Assembly: GCA_964030475.1 (NCBI GenBank)
Contig: CAXIPT010000015.1
Location: 566,318-630,317, forward strand
Direction of reading: 5' to 3'
DNA: 64,000 nt
From: Tethya wilhelma
Lineage: Eukaryota; Porifera; Demospongiae; Tethyida; Tethyidae
Shown here: one piece after another, positions 44,590-56,864 of the stretch
Position numbering within the stretch: position 1 is the first letter of the stretch
Layout of the letters: each line of letters starts with the position of its first letter
Made by a program: the position numbers and the translations under genes
The notes under the pieces: model-generated
The model's input: only the letters and a program-made list of their open reading frames with translations
Databases searched by the model: none
Told to the model about the DNA's origin: nothing

Positions 44590-44650
44590 GTTTAGTTGTG
44601 CATGCTAGTTGAGTGTGCCGAGGCTTATGCACCTTGGTGCTTTCATTATT
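44590..44650 (+). mobile_element. R1 repeat 3' end fragment
   Basis: GTGTGCCGAGGCTTATGCACC..GGTGCTTTCATT with the preceding TAGTTGA. Another R1 scrap (ATTACGTTAATCATTTTGTC, CCCATCGAAATTTCAAG) is at about 45045-45100. Confidence 0.65.
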
Positions 44651-45885
44651 AATGTGTTTATATCATTTAATCAACATCGATACACTTTCATCAATTATCC
44701 TATTGGATGCTAAATAATGATGATACTGTACCACCATTCGCAAAAAAGAAGAAAAAAATCAAGTAAATAGCTTTCATGTGATATACATGGTTAATTAATG
44801 TGTGGAATTTTCATTACAATATCATATAGGCACTGAATCAATATCAAACATTGATGACACAACTGGTGAGGAAGAAGAAAAAATCAGGTTCATAATATTA
44901 TGTGAATAATGTGATACACCAGTTCGCAAATTTTACTCAACAATTAGCTAACATCTCTTCTCCAAAATGTAGACAAACAAATCCGGAATGGTGATGATGA
45001 CACTGAACCAACAAAAAAAGGTAACTTATCCTCTATACATGCAAAGGATTACGTTAATCATTTTGTCTTTCTTTCTGTCCCATCGAAATTTCAAGACTGC
45101 TTCGGTTCAATCTAGCTATATAAGTAACTTAATTGTAACCTATCATGCCTATATCCTGAGCATATACAATAGTGCCAAGTCCTATAAGCATCGAAAAAAT
45201 GGTTTCCATACAGGCAAACTTCTGGTTAAGTCATTTTTTGGAGAGTGATAGTGATGATGATAAGACAATGGGAATGTCAAAGTATAAGTAGCTCAATTTT
45301 ACATGTTCATTTCAATTTATGCCAGTTTCAATTGCGTGCATGGCACTTCATAGTATAATTGTGCACATGTATACGCAGTGAGGCCCTCATCCATGGTACT
45401 CAAAGGAGTAATGGACAGAGGCACCTTGGGCGTCCTCCAAAACCATCAGATGTCCAAGGCTCTTCACATTAGGTCAGAACTCTCCATGGAGTATCACTCC
45501 AATTATAGCACAGGACTCTGCAGCAGCTCAGAGCATTGCCAGAAATGGCCCATACAACACTGGATGTGACACGGACTTCCTGTTTAATGAAACTATGGAC
45601 TAGATAAATGGAAAATTGTTCGACCCCGCCTATTAGAAGGCATGGTCTCTTGTAGGATTTTCGGTGTTCATTCGCAAGCGCGCTTTAATACACAAATAAC
45701 GGCTTGTGGTAAAAGTTGGGGGATGGACTGAAGAAGAACGTTTGCAGAAGAGATGTGAGTCAGAAAAATGCTTCTATCATCTGTTTGTACTCTTGGGACT
45801 TGGTAAATAGTAGTGCGCCTGCCCTGCCGTCGTTCAGCTCCATGGACAAGCTTGTTTAAAAGTGCAAGTTGGCTCAGTGTAGTGT
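44651..45885 (+). other. Possible small acidic exons, otherwise unassigned
   Basis: Three short GT/AG-bounded stretches encode similar acid-rich peptides: SISNIDDTTGEEEEKIR (about 44830), QIRNGDDDTEPTKK (about 44975) and ESDSDDDKTM (about 45240). A repeated acidic tail exon is possible, but no domain anchors a gene. Nothing else is supportable here. Confidence 0.2.
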
Positions 45886-46447
45886 AGTCTATCGAGCTAG
45901 ACCCTCCTCCTTCGTCATGTTGCACGCACCGAGAGAGGGTCTAGCAAAGGTCACATTCAAAGCGCAATTAACAGAAACGCGGAATAAAATGTGCGTTAAC
46001 AGTGCACATTATTTTAGAGAAAGACGGCAAACAGGATAACGAGATAGACTTTCAGCCTGAAAAGCACTCGCTAGTACCAAAAAAGAGCCTACAGGTCCAT
46101 TATTAACAGAGTATAAGTTGATAGACTGTCAGGTAGAATCTGTTCCACACGCGCTGTTCAGTCTCTTTGTACCTTAGCTGCAAAGTTAAATGCCTTAGGC
46201 TTACATCTAAGACTGTTTTCAAGCCGTTTTTGAGTACAAAAGCTCCAAAAATCAGCATACTTCAGTGATAGAACACGCGGTTATTTCCACGCATGCAAAC
46301 TACCGCCCACATGTAAATTACTACCCAGAATCTGGGTAGTTGAATCTGATTGGTCAATTGAAATATCATTAAACGTCACCTTTGCTAGACCCTCTCTCTC
46401 GGCGCGTGCAACGTGACGAAGGAGGAGGGTCTAGCTCGATAGACTAA
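45885..46447. mobile_element. MITE with ~65-base inverted ends
   Basis: TCTATCGAGCTAGACCCTCC...GAGAGAGGGTCTAGCAAAGGT (left) and its inverse ACCTTTGCTAGACCCTCTCT...GGAGGGTCTAGCTCGATAGA (right), with few mismatches. Within each arm the AGACCCT / AGGGTCT motifs give a second, smaller hairpin. Confidence 0.85.
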
Positions 46448-46504
46448 GTGTAGTGATACAAACAGATAAATTTGTGTTTTTGAAAAGTTGACTGGATCTG
46501 TTGT

Positions 46505-46895
46505 AGGCAATTTAGTCACACACACACAGTCCATTTGCTCTGACCAACGACCTGTTTTGGGGTCTTGTAGGCAGAGTTTCACACACACTATTGTTGTTTC
46601 TATTTGCTCTGACCGGTGACCTGTTTTCGGGTCTTGTAGCCAGAGTTCCCACACTGTTGTTTCTGACTGGCAACCTGTTATTGGGTGTTGTAGGTAGTTT
46701 CACACACATGCACACTGTTGCTCTGACTGTTTTCGGGTCTTTTAGGCAGAGTTTCACACACACGCACACTGTTGTTTCTACTTGCTCTGACTGGCGACCT
46801 GTTTTCGGGTCTTGTAGGCAAAGTTTCACACACCCACACACTTGTTTTTATTTGCTCTGACCAGCGACCTGTTTTCGGGTCTTGTAGACAGAGTT

Positions 46896-46939
<44 letters not shown>

Positions 46940-47004
46940 TTGTTTCTACTTGCTCTGACCGGCGACCTGTTTTCGGGTCTTGTATAGGCAGAGTTTCACA
47001 CGCA

Positions 47005-47043
<39 letters not shown>

Positions 47044-47110
47044 TTGTTTCTACTTGCTCTGACCGGCGACCTGTTTTCGGGTCTTGTAGGCAGAGTTTCA
47101 CAACTCAAGT
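46505..47110. repeat. Minisatellite with embedded (CA)n, ~8 units
   Basis: Units of about 55-100 bases each contain TTGCTCTGACC.GCGACCTG, then TTTTCGGGTCTTGTAGGCAG and AGTTTCACACAC; length varies through the CA run (longest at 46896-46937 and 47000-47041). The GACC...GGGTC part can form a small hairpin in every unit. Confidence 0.92.
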
Positions 47111-48980
47111 TTCACTCCCACACTGCTCTGCATAACCTCCATGTTTTATCTCTTGTTTATGTATGCATAATCACGTATTATTATGTTTATTAGAGAAACA
47201 GAGCACAAGACTCCAATGGACATATGCTACTTCAATATGAGTCTAGACACAGGCATGCAGTCAAGTTCTCAACAACCTTCACTAATTACAGACATGATCA
47301 TTTTTTGTTTTTCTTGCTAGTTGTATCTGAAATGAAACTAAACATGACTATCGTATTACACGTGCACGCGATATCTGCAGCGCATAATAATTTGCAATTG
47401 TACACTTTGACCCCCCTCCACTTAATTTGCTTTGCAGAAACGTATTTGCACATGCGCAGCTACTGCTTTCTTCAGAGTTTTCAGAGCCTTGAGGAAAAAT
47501 AGGTGGAGCTGAAGGTCATGCAGTGCTGTATTAGGTATTAGTGAACTTTGACCATTGGTTCTGGAATGGTGTTTCAAGGTTTTGAATATTTACCTCAGAT
47601 TTGTCAGATTCCCAAGTCAAAGTTCAAGAGTTCAGCCATTTTGTATTGGAGTCAGTGGGATGAGTAGTAGCCAGGGCTCAGGGAAGAGCAACGGTTACTT
47701 TTTTGTGCCATGAGACTTAAATTTCTCCTAAGGACAGTCCTTTTTCAAGGTAAGTCGATTTTAGTCTGCATATGCTTTTTCCCATTGACTCTCCTTATAA
47801 AATGGCTGTTCTAATTAAGCGAAATTTGGCTAAGTAAAATGAGAGATTTCTGGCAATGCGAAAATTCGAGCCCTCATCTTCTTGTCCAACACCAGGCACC
47901 GTGACTCGAATGCTCACAGATTCTCCTTCTTTCCTGACGTCATCTAACTTCCAAGTACTTTTTATGATTGAAAGTCCCTCCCTTCTTTAATTTTGTTGTT
48001 CACTAACTAAAAATTTTTACTATTGTCTTTCTCTCAATTTCAGTTTTGTATTTTTGTTATAGCATACTTCTGTTAGCAAGTGTATTACTATTCATGTGTC
48101 CAAGCTTTTTGCTGAATTATTATAAATAAATAATTACTGATGATTTGTCCAAATCGATAGAATTGAATATATTATTAATCAACACCACTGTGTGCTGGCA
48201 ATTAGGGTAAACCAGATGCACAGCATTTTTTCTGTATTGTGATGTAGGATATAATGACAGCTGCAGACACTGATTCTGTTATTTTCACAAAAGATGAACA
48301 CTTTACTAGATAACATTAATCTTATTTCCTCAAGGCCTCTAGTTCAAGTTAAAAGCCATCAAGGCCTCACACTTCCACCATAGCTTAAATTTTCTACATT
48401 TTTCTTGCTACACTGTTTTATACACTGTACTGGTAGCTTGTATAACCCAATAATAACCATGAGAATTTACCGCATCCACTTCATCATTATACCACAGGTA
48501 TAACTATACTCTTGTTGAGTGGTACCGTACTGGGAATACATAGTACAAAAAGCCCCTTACAGACTTGATGAGCAGTTTTTCGCCTTTTTTCAACATATTG
48601 TTTTTTCTTGCAAGCCGCCTGGTAGTTGTTCCCTGTGAGTGAGTGGCCTTCACTTCATACCAACACTGCACACTAGCACATTACTACACTTTAATGAGTA
48701 ATATCACTGACTATTTTGTATTGCTTTTGATGGCAAGGCAGCAAACGATTCTAGCGCTTTTCCTTTGTTCATGGATGGTCATATACAAAATATTGCGATG
48801 TACACAAGTAGAACAAATGATTTGACCCATATCAAGCTGACTGTCTACTGGAAATGAAGAATACAATCTATAGCATTAAACAACAATTCAACTCACATGG
48901 TATAATATACAAGGTGTGTATGTGCTGCTGTCAAGGGCCCTATAGGTAGCTGCAATATGTAACAGCAATGTGAAGATTTT
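47110..48980. other. No gene recognised
   Basis: No exon with protein-like content. A LINE-like tail (ATTATTATAAATAAATAATT) is at about 48115-48140. A CCGTACTGGGAATA scrap of the FB terminus is near 48526. Confidence 0.4.
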
Positions 48981-49426
48981 TTTTGCAGAGTACATCAACT
49001 TTACTACCATGTATCTTGTACTTCAAGACTTCAGAATGGAGCTGTAAATGTAACTTGGATGGAGTAGAGAATTCGTTTCTAAATGGTGAAAGAAAAGCAG
49101 AAAATATTAGTTGCTATCCTATATCCAGTTGCACTTCAATATGTACTTTAGAAGAGGAAATCCAAGCATTTAGACAGTGTCTTGAATCTATTATTTTGAT
49201 GCTTCATGTATTGCCAGCTGCTCAATTCCTAGGTCATCACAGGAAATAACCCGACACCAAATCACTCACCTAGTATATCAATTAGAGACACCTTTACTCT
49301 GGTGAACAGTTGGCCAAAATGCTCACACTCTCTTTATCAGATGTTATACAACAAGAGAGTTATGAGAGTTAGGCAATGAGAGAGCAGTGCAACGGTAGAC
49401 ACTGTTATGAGGAGCGACTTGGCTGA

Positions 49427-49980
49427 ATGAGTGATTGTCAAGTGTCAAGAGTACGAAGGTCACACTCAGAGAAAACTATCCTAATCATGCTCAGAGTAAG
49501 CTCTCAACATCAGCAATTCAATGGGGGAAGGATGAATCTGTTGCTCACCAATACCATGAAGAGATACCAGGATTGCAATTTGAGGGTTGAGACATGTGGC
49601 ATTGTAATATCGAGTCACAGGTTTTTAGCAGCTTCCCCAGATGGTGCAATATGTAACGAAGAGGGTACTGATATAGGGACATTGGAGATCAATTGCCCAT
49701 ACAGTCACAGAAACAGTTTTGAAGTGAGCAAGGCTAAATCTTTCTGCTGTGAGTGTAACAATACATCTAAAGGAAAAAAATACTATCAGATTCAAGGTCA
49801 ATTAGTTATCTTAAAAGTTTCATAGTGTGACTGTCATATGGACCAACATTGACATGTACGTTTGCACCAAGAGAGTATAACGTTTTGGAGAGAAAAGTGC
49901 TACCCCAAGTTACATTCCTTTTATTATGGCACTATACTAGTATTTCCCTAGTTACCCTCTAGGATTGATTATAGACCTTT
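49427..49980 (+). pseudogene. YqaJ-type recombinase/exonuclease domain fragment
   Basis: The frame contains VETCGIVISSHRFLAASPDG followed by GTLEINCPYSHRN and KKYYQIQGQLVIL. This is the order of the YqaJ/lambda-exonuclease fold: SPDG with the metal-binding Asp, LEIKCPYS with the catalytic Glu-x-Lys, and the YYxQxQGQ motif. Here the expected Lys of LEIKC is Asn (EINC), a change at a catalytic position. After KVS the frame breaks, but out-of-frame pieces (FWREKCYPKLHSFYYG) continue the family C-terminus. Such proteins are common in animal genomes as TE cargo. Presumed dead. Confidence 0.6.
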
Positions 49981-50880
49981 GATCCTTCAACAGCAACACT
50001 AATAAAGTTTACAAAGTGTGACTAACATTACCATATTATTTATGCATTCTGTTTAATTTCTGCTGTCACATGTGACATTGAACTTGTATAAGCTGGTGAG
50101 GAAGCTACAAACAAATAAATTGATCATGATCAGTAATCCATGCCATACATATTTTGGTTGTTCTCTTTACATGTATCCATACTTGTCTCAAGCAACTCCT
50201 GTTCTGTTAACTGATCATAGGTGGAATGTTGAGTGTCACACCAATAATTTGTCAGCCAATACTGATTCTAGAACACCACTGTGAGTTCACGGTTCAATAT
50301 GCTGCTATATCATACAATTGTGAAATAAAACTGATAGCACCTGAAGGAGTTATATCGATGAGAGCTAAATGTGTGCGAAGGTTAATTTGGATTGTTGTCT
50401 CTGTAGCAATACAACTCTTGTTGCTGGGTAGTCCCTAGCATTCTAGCAGTCACTTGTTCTCTAGTAGGCCAAATACTAATTTCCTTAAACATTACATTCA
50501 CCCAAGTAATGAACACAGCTGGCTGACAAAATAAAAAGCTTGAAAAAATTCATTTTTAATTGTGACAATGATCGAGGCACTCCACGTTTTTCAGATGTTT
50601 TCTCTAAATCTGTAGTCATGGTTTCAGTATTGCAGATGGTATACACAAGGTCCAAAAAAGTTAAAGAAAATTAAGAGTATAATCATTAGATCAAGTGTCC
50701 AAAGATCATTTAGGTGTGCTTTGCTAGGAATCTCCTGTGATCAAGAAAATGTTGTAGATTCCTTAGTCATTCAGCACGTTGTAGAAGATGTTACCATCAC
50801 TTTTTTGGAAACTGTGACTATGGTGGGAAGAATCCAGTGAAGACCAAGAACTAATTCTCAATGTCATACTGATGTACAAA
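49981..50880. other. Unassigned, TE-like
   Basis: Short frames only. Some, such as DNDRGTPRFSDVFSKSV near 50560, look protein-derived and probably belong with the TNP2-like remnant downstream. Confidence 0.3.
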
Positions 50881-51535
50881 AGATTCTACAATGTTCAACT
50901 GCTACTGCAAAAGCATCTGCTGAAAAAAAGTATGGTTATCGCTACTCCGTTTTGCTAGATCTGGAGTATTTTGATCCCTTACTGATAGATCCTATGCATA
51001 ATATGTTTCAGGGAAATCCTAATACAGGGAAATATCTTAAAGGCTAATGAACTCAAAATTATTAAGCAAAGACTTGCCAAAACTGTGGTGCCCTCTACTC
51101 TTACAATTGGATGAATACCTGTGTCCGTGGAAGGAAGTACTTTTTAACAGCAGAACAATGGAAGAATTGGACTTTGTACTTTTCAATTGACTAGTCTTCA
51201 TGATATAATACCTCGTGACCAAATAGAATGTTGGCGAAATTGTGTTGGTGTGCTGTCGTTTATGCAAGTATATTGATGATCTTCAAATTGCAGATGCACT
51301 TCTAATACGAATCTGTAAAAAATTTTTTTGGAACAGTTCTTACCCCAAACATATTGCCATCTAATCTAAGTAATAAGGATTTTGGTCCCATTCACTCCTT
51401 TTGGCTTTTTCCATTTGAGCGCTTTGAACCAACCTAATAACAACTGTACCATTGAAATACAACTAATGTGTCAATTTTGTGATGACAATACAATGCTGGG
51501 ACTTGGCCTATGTCAAACATTTGCTGCCAAGTAAT
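50880..51535 (+). pseudogene. CACTA/EnSpm TNP2-like transposase remnant
   Basis: Scattered frames preserve the diagnostic blocks in order: YGYRYSVLLDLEYFDPLLID then PMHNMFQGN (TNP2 core, DPMHNLFLG), LKIIKQRLAK, a QWKNW-like NNGRIGLC, LHDIIPRDQIECWRN and finally EIQLMCQFC (EIQLMRRF). Stops and frameshifts throughout. The 5' part is missing or unrecognisable, and no CACTA ends were found. An R1 copy follows directly. Confidence 0.6.
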
Positions 51536-51545
51536 AACCCAAGAA

Positions 51546-52170
51546 ATGAAGGAACCGATGTGGTGCATAAGCCTCGGCACACTCAACTAGCTAGCACAGT
51601 TACATGCATACATTCTGTAAAAGAGTGTATCATTACTCAGTTATTAAGAACTTATCCACCTGGCCCAGCCTGGCATATAGGCCTGCAGCTGAGTTGTTCA
51701 CAATACGCTTTATACATATGGCCCAGGTTAGCCACATAGCTAACTATGGTAAAGCAGCAAATGTCACAGATGATGAACCAGTTGCTATGATTATTGGAAT
51801 GCTCACCTGCTGTCAGATAACTATAAATTTTAACCAGATGCATTAGCTTCTATGTAAAAATGAATGCATGCCCTATATGCTTACATAGAAAGTAGGCCAA
51901 CTCCTGTCTAGCTGCCTTGCCAAACAACACTAACAGCAACATAACTGAACCTCTACTGTGCTTCTATTCAACACAAATTCTAGATAACGCACACCAAATC
52001 AGTAGGCGTTGTCTCGAAGCTAAGCTTTTTACACGATCATTCAGAGTTATGAACGTTAGTACCATCAATTTGGTCGCTAGAGCTGCCTTTCTTGAGATTT
52101 CGATGGAACAAACAGACAGCGACTACCACAATCCTCTGCACGTGCTACGCACATGCCGAGGCTTAATGAG
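51546..52170 (-). mobile_element. R1 repeat, complete copy on the minus strand
   Basis: From GGTGCATAAGCCTCGGCACAC at the left (R1 3' end inverted) to CACGTGCTACGCACATGCCGAGGCTTAAT at the right. It carries the internal GCGTTGTCTCGAAGC and CTTGAGATTTCGATGG blocks. Confidence 0.85.
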
Positions 52171-52404
52171 TCACATGTAACATCTACAAACTGAAGGGGA
52201 TTTTGAATTAGGGAAAAAATGTATTATTGCATCTTTATCTTCTGATCTTTGAAAAACCTGTATTTGTACATCATGACTACTCAGAACTAAAGACAAATGT
52301 TTGTTTCATCAGCATTTTGACGTTACAAAAACAATTCCTCCAAGATCAACGGTAAAACATCGTATGTTCTTGCTACCCCTTGTGTTTCTTAGCCAATGGT
52401 TTGC

Positions 52405-52755
52405 AGTGGCGTAGCCAGGGGGGTGCTAGAGGTGCGTTTGCACCCTCTTATTTGTCTCGTGAAATATATAATGCGCTATATTTTAGTTTGTAATAATTTT
52501 TTGTGGATTTACTTAGCAACATGTAAAGCAGTCATCTTAGGCCAGAATTCAATCTAGAACAACTATTAGAAGCTTTCTTTTTGCTGCTACAAGGCTTTAG
52601 AGAGAGCATTCGATCTAGCGAGCGTGTGCTACTGCTCGTTTTAATGAATGAGAGGGGCAGTGGGTGTTGTTTCTGGTTATGCAAAATTTTTGGTGTGCCT
52701 CGCCCACAGCATTTTTATAGCTTCCCCTTTTCTATATTCCTGGCTACGTCCCTGG
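52405..52755 (+). mobile_element. MITE, second copy of the GTAGCCAGGGGGGTGCT family
   Basis: AGTGGCGTAGCCAGGGGGG to CCTGGCTACGTCCCTGG; compare 27810-28172. No coding frame of note. Confidence 0.8.
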
Positions 52756-52914
52756 TTTATCCCCAGCAAGAAAAGCCTGTGGAAGTATGGTGCAATGGAC
52801 TATAGATGAACCAACCAGTGTTAACTCCTTTGTTCCATTTTTTTTTGTTTGCACATTGTGTAATTTACAGTGTTGATAGATTAAATGATGAGAATGTATT
52901 ATTAGTAATCATGA

Positions 52915-53155
52915 GTATAACAAGTACAAAAACATTAGAAATGTAATGCAAACATAGGAATGGCCAAATCGTAAAAAAAGTGAGTAAACAAGCTAGGAAT
53001 GGTTGTTAGATTGAGCGAGTTTATTTCACTGTGTCACATATGTTTACTGAGCTCAATGACATTGTAGACACAGGAATGAACTTGCTCAATCTGACAACCA
53101 TTCCTATCTTGTTTGCTCACTTTTTTTTACAATTTGGCCATTCCTGTTTGCATTA
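52915..53155. mobile_element. Foldback family FB, hairpin-only copy
   Basis: About 105-base arms (AACATTAGAAATGTAATGCA..GGAATGGCCAAATCG and inverse) around a short centre GTCACATATG...GACATTGTAG. It has no FB body, so the hairpin moves as a unit by itself or is the end of a deleted copy. Confidence 0.85.
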
Positions 53156-53282
53156 CATATTATGATTAAGCCTCGGCGCGTGCGTAGCACGTGCAGAGGG
53201 TTACGGTAGTCATTTTGTGTGTGTGTGTGTGTGTGTCTGTTACTAAATTATCTGAAGAATGGCTGCTCTAGGAGCAAAATAG

Positions 53283-53363
53283 AAGGTACTCACGTTCATG
53301 AACCGAAATTATCTTGAAATTTTNAGGTACTCACGTTCATGAACCGAAATTATCTTGAAATTT
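53283..53363. other. Duplicated 40 bases flanking an N (assembly artefact)
   Basis: AGGTACTCACGTTCATGAAC plus the following 20 bases occur immediately before and immediately after the N at 53323. No other R1 copy has this duplication. Confidence 0.9.
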
Positions 53364-53682
53364 TATGTGTAGAATCTTGCAAAACAATGTAGTTTCTGAG
53401 ATCTGAGGCTTTTGTGCATCTCTGAGCGCTTAGGCTTCGAAACCGCACGCATCGATTACACCCCATGTAGTGTGCGTTATCTAGAAATACAGTAGAGTAG
53501 CAAATTGATAGCACTTTGTGGAACTATCATGATGATCTTACTGATCTTAGATACATGTATGTTGTTTTGAGTGAACTTCAGGCTGCACTGCGGATGCCTG
53601 AATCAGTGAGTGCCAGCTGATGATCTGTCATTCAAATGTAAATAAGCATCTGCAGTGCCAGCCTAGCTATATAGAACACTCA

Positions 53683-54293
53683 CTTAAGGTTACGGGATAC
53701 AGTATGCTCATGAATATTGATATGAATTTTTTGTATTTGTTTTCCATCTATTGCTTGTGATATGAAAGCTATTGGCAGTCAGCACAAATCTACACTGTAT
53801 AACTACTATACAAAGCAAAAACAGACTTGATTCTAATGATGCATGCACAAAATACGATGGCAACAAAAACGGTGTGTTCTGGGAAAATTTTTGTCGGCAA
53901 ATCATGCCAGCAATAAGGCTCTGAACTGAGCTTTGTGCGCTTCTAACAATAGGTAAGTACCTTTCAGAGGGCGACACGGAGAGAAAATAGTTAAGAGATA
54001 TAAAACAGAAGAGTCCTGCACTGCCATCGTTGGCTGAAGCTTGATAGACGCTCGAGTGGATGCCCAAGACGAAGCGCAACTTCAAAACTGTGAGTTGAAT
54101 TCAAAATTTCTCTTCGTCTTGCCCTGCCCATTCCTTCGAATAAATAGAAAATGTACAATATACGGCGAGATAAGGCTTTTACGCGAAAAAAAATTGCCGA
54201 CTAAGCTGCAGGCCAAATCGCGTGTCTAAAATAACTGTGCTTGTACTTATTAGCATATTCATGAGCTAACTATAGCCCGTAACCTTAAGACTA
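53683..54293. mobile_element. MITE with CTTAAGGTTACGGG termini
   Basis: CTTAAGGTTACGGG...GCTCATGAATAT at the left and ATATTCATGAGC...CCCGTAACCTTAAG at the right. About 610 bases, sitting within an R1 copy. Confidence 0.8.
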
Positions 54294-54534
54294 AAATTGA
54301 TTACAATTAATTTATTTAACAGTTACACTCAACTTGATCGTGACATAGCTGCTTGATTGGGGCTGCGCAGGTCATTGGAACTTAATTAAGTTATTTCAAG
54401 ATGCCAGCTTACTTGAGTCTCAATACTCAATGATGACAGTTTTCCTTTACTGATACACTGTGTCATTCATGTTTTGCTTTACATGCTAGCTAATATGAGT
54501 GCGCCGAGGCTTATGCACCGTAGGTGCTTTCATG

Positions 54535-55241
54535 TTTTTTGCACTTGTTTGTTCTATTTTTTTGGAATAATTGTTAGTGGAATTTAGTCTTTATCCTGAG
54601 CAGAGAACTTGCCAACAGCACGGGCCTAGCTAGCTACAAAATATGCCTTTCAGACAGCTGAAACTCTGAACCCCCAGGTTAAACGTAATTTATGTCCATT
54701 ATATTTGTGTCTTGTTAGCTAAAGATAACTTCCCTACTGAAGAACTGAACACAGAGAACGACAGGATAGGACAGAACTAGCCAAAATTAATAACACACAC
54801 TTGAATATGGAAAGGGTTGTTAGGCTAGCTAGCTATGCATATGGAGAAGGCACTTTTCACCTTGTCTCTAGCAACTCAATGAGAGACACAAAAACACAAT
54901 GGCAAAAGTGACTGTCCCCAAAGAAACCAAGTTTGTTCATTCAAGAATAAAGTGAGTAGTCTCTGAGAAAAGTTGAGCCAAGATAGAAAAAGAAGAAGAA
55001 GGTGGAGAAATTTAGAGGTTTGGCATAATTATTTTAGTTTGGTACTTTAGCGATGGTTTAAGTCATGTTTTAGGGCTCATTAGAAAGAGATAGAGCTAAA
55101 TAGTAGCTTTAGAAGCCTTTTAGTGCCAAGCGCTCAGTTTTTGCAGTTATTCACGTGAATATTTGTAGTGGACTAATGGGCGATTCGTGCCATTCGTACC
55201 ATTCGTGCCATTCCTATGTACCCAGTACTACCGTACTGGGA
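54535..55241 (+). mobile_element. Foldback family FB, copy lacking the 5' hairpin
   Basis: FB body from TTTTGCACTTGTTTGTTC to the terminal CCCAGTACTACCGTACTGGG hairpin. It has a short AAGAAGAAGAAGG tract where copy 23166-24381 has the big GAA expansion, and CATTCGTGC duplicated near the end. Confidence 0.8.
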
Positions 55242-55329
55242 ATAATAATATTGATTATGATGCTCTACTAATTTATAATTATGATAATTATATTAATTTT
55301 TTAATATATATATGCATTTGAACAAATAT

Positions 55330-55560
55330 TGTTATCTTGAAGTTTGTTTGAACACGAAACTTCCTTCACTACGTAATAGGGATGAAACCAGGGCTTTCCT
55401 ATGATCTTGAAATATGTTCAGAAACACGGCATTTCATTTGCTATGTAATAGGAATGAAACATGGTCTTTCCTGTGATCTTGAAATTTGTTATAAAACACT
55501 ATATTTCCTTCACTATAATGTAATCATGCATGAGCTTTCCTATGCCCAAAAAATTTGGAA
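55330..55560 (+). repeat. Three imperfect ~75-base tandem units
   Basis: Each unit contains TTTCCTATGATCTTGAAAT, a GAAACAC...TTTC.TT..CTA.GTAATAG block and ATGAAAC.. in the same order. The units are diverged by roughly 20%. Confidence 0.65.
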
Positions 55561-56480
55561 TGAAATCTCACAAATTATTTGTTGGAAACTTTACCAAAAC
55601 TTACAAGTGATATTTCATGTGAACATTCTTTAATGTAAACACAGAGAAAATTTAAGTTTTTTTCTTGTGATATAGATGGTCACATATATATGAATATGTG
55701 GTGGTCAGCCCGAAACGTTACACTGGAAAACTCATGCAATGTAGAAAATTCATTGAATGAATTGATGAACATGTAGTTACAGTGATGCTTGTATAATAGT
55801 GAGTAAAGTAAGTTTAAAAACAACTGAAGTCAACATGAAAAGCAGCCTAAAATTTCTACTGATAGACGACTATATTCCTTACTTAACGTTATTTTTATTC
55901 TGGTCAAACTGTATTGTGCATATTGGTTCAGTTTAGAATATCTTGCAGTAGTAGTTAAGCATGCAATGTGGTGCTGAGATAAGGTTTTAAGGGTTTTAAA
56001 TCACAGCTCTAAAGGTAAAAATAAGAGGTTTTGCATATAGGCACACTTCATCTACGTCTAACACCTTTTTAATCTGATAAAATATGCAGATGTGTCCAAA
56101 ATATTTATTCAACTGTTATGTTGTGTAGCTATAATAAGTTATTTTTTTTAGGTTGTCAGTTAAAGGTTTACCAAATTACTATAAGTTAACACTAGTTCAG
56201 AGACTAGTAGAGTATTCTTTTGATTGTGCATAGCCTCTTCTCGTGTGCTCAGTGCTACATGATCTTTTCGGCTTGATATAGTTCTACAGCTTCATAAATG
56301 TTTGGGCAGGACATATTTGCTTTGAATGCCTGTTAAGGCATGGGACGAAAAATACGGCCTAATTATCTTCTTTCAGTTATCATGTTTTTAAGTTTCAAAA
56401 GTGTAACTTTGGATTTTGAATGTTCATACAAAATTATGATTTCATATGACCACAAATATTTGCATAATTTAAAGAAACAT
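55561..56480. other. No gene recognised
   Basis: AT-rich, only short frames. GTCAGCCCGAAACGTTACAC at about 55709 resembles TE flanks of the Penelope/hammerhead kind, but too little remains to classify. Confidence 0.35.
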
Positions 56481-56486
56481 GATATT

Positions 56487-56757
56487 TAGGAAAAAGATTT
56501 GTTCCCATGGTGCTACAGGGCTGTTAACATTGTTAATAATGTGTACTAATTAATTGCAACTGTGCATAATGAATAAATGAATAATTAGTAAGATATAAGT
56601 ATTGTCTAAATAAAGCACACCTTTATTACAAATTTATTATGCATGCGCATTCATTCATTATGTGCAGCTGGAATCATTTAGTACACCACCTGAGTAATGT
56701 GTAACCATGACAACAGCCTTCTACTACCATGGGAACAAATCCTCTTTTTGCAGCGTA
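56487..56757. mobile_element. MITE with AGATTTGTTCCCATGGT termini
   Basis: AAAAAGATTTGTTCCCATGG at the left is matched by CCATGGGAACAAATCCTCTTTTT at the right, 270 bases in all. Confidence 0.7.
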
Positions 56758-56864
56758 TTTTTTCCTTCTCTGCCAGATACGAATATTCATGATCACAGGA
56801 CCATAAAACTTAGCACAAACATCTAAAATGACAAGTATAACTTGCATATCAAGTTTGTACTAAA

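Larger units (their letters stand above)
53163..54533 (+). mobile_element. R1 repeat enlarged by a nested MITE
   Basis: Starts TTAAGCCTCGGCGCGTGCG and ends GTGCGCCGAGGCTTATGCACC..GGTGCTTTCAT. A 610-base MITE (53683-54293) is inserted in its 3' half. Confidence 0.8.

Noticed and set aside
46505..47110. Possible CRISPR array (regular repeats)
   Set aside because: Units are near-identical across their whole length with a variable CA tract, no unique spacers, and the genome is eukaryotic. It is a minisatellite.
54041..54229. Short plus-strand ORF with charged start
   Set aside because: Inside the 53683-54293 MITE with no homology or splice structure.
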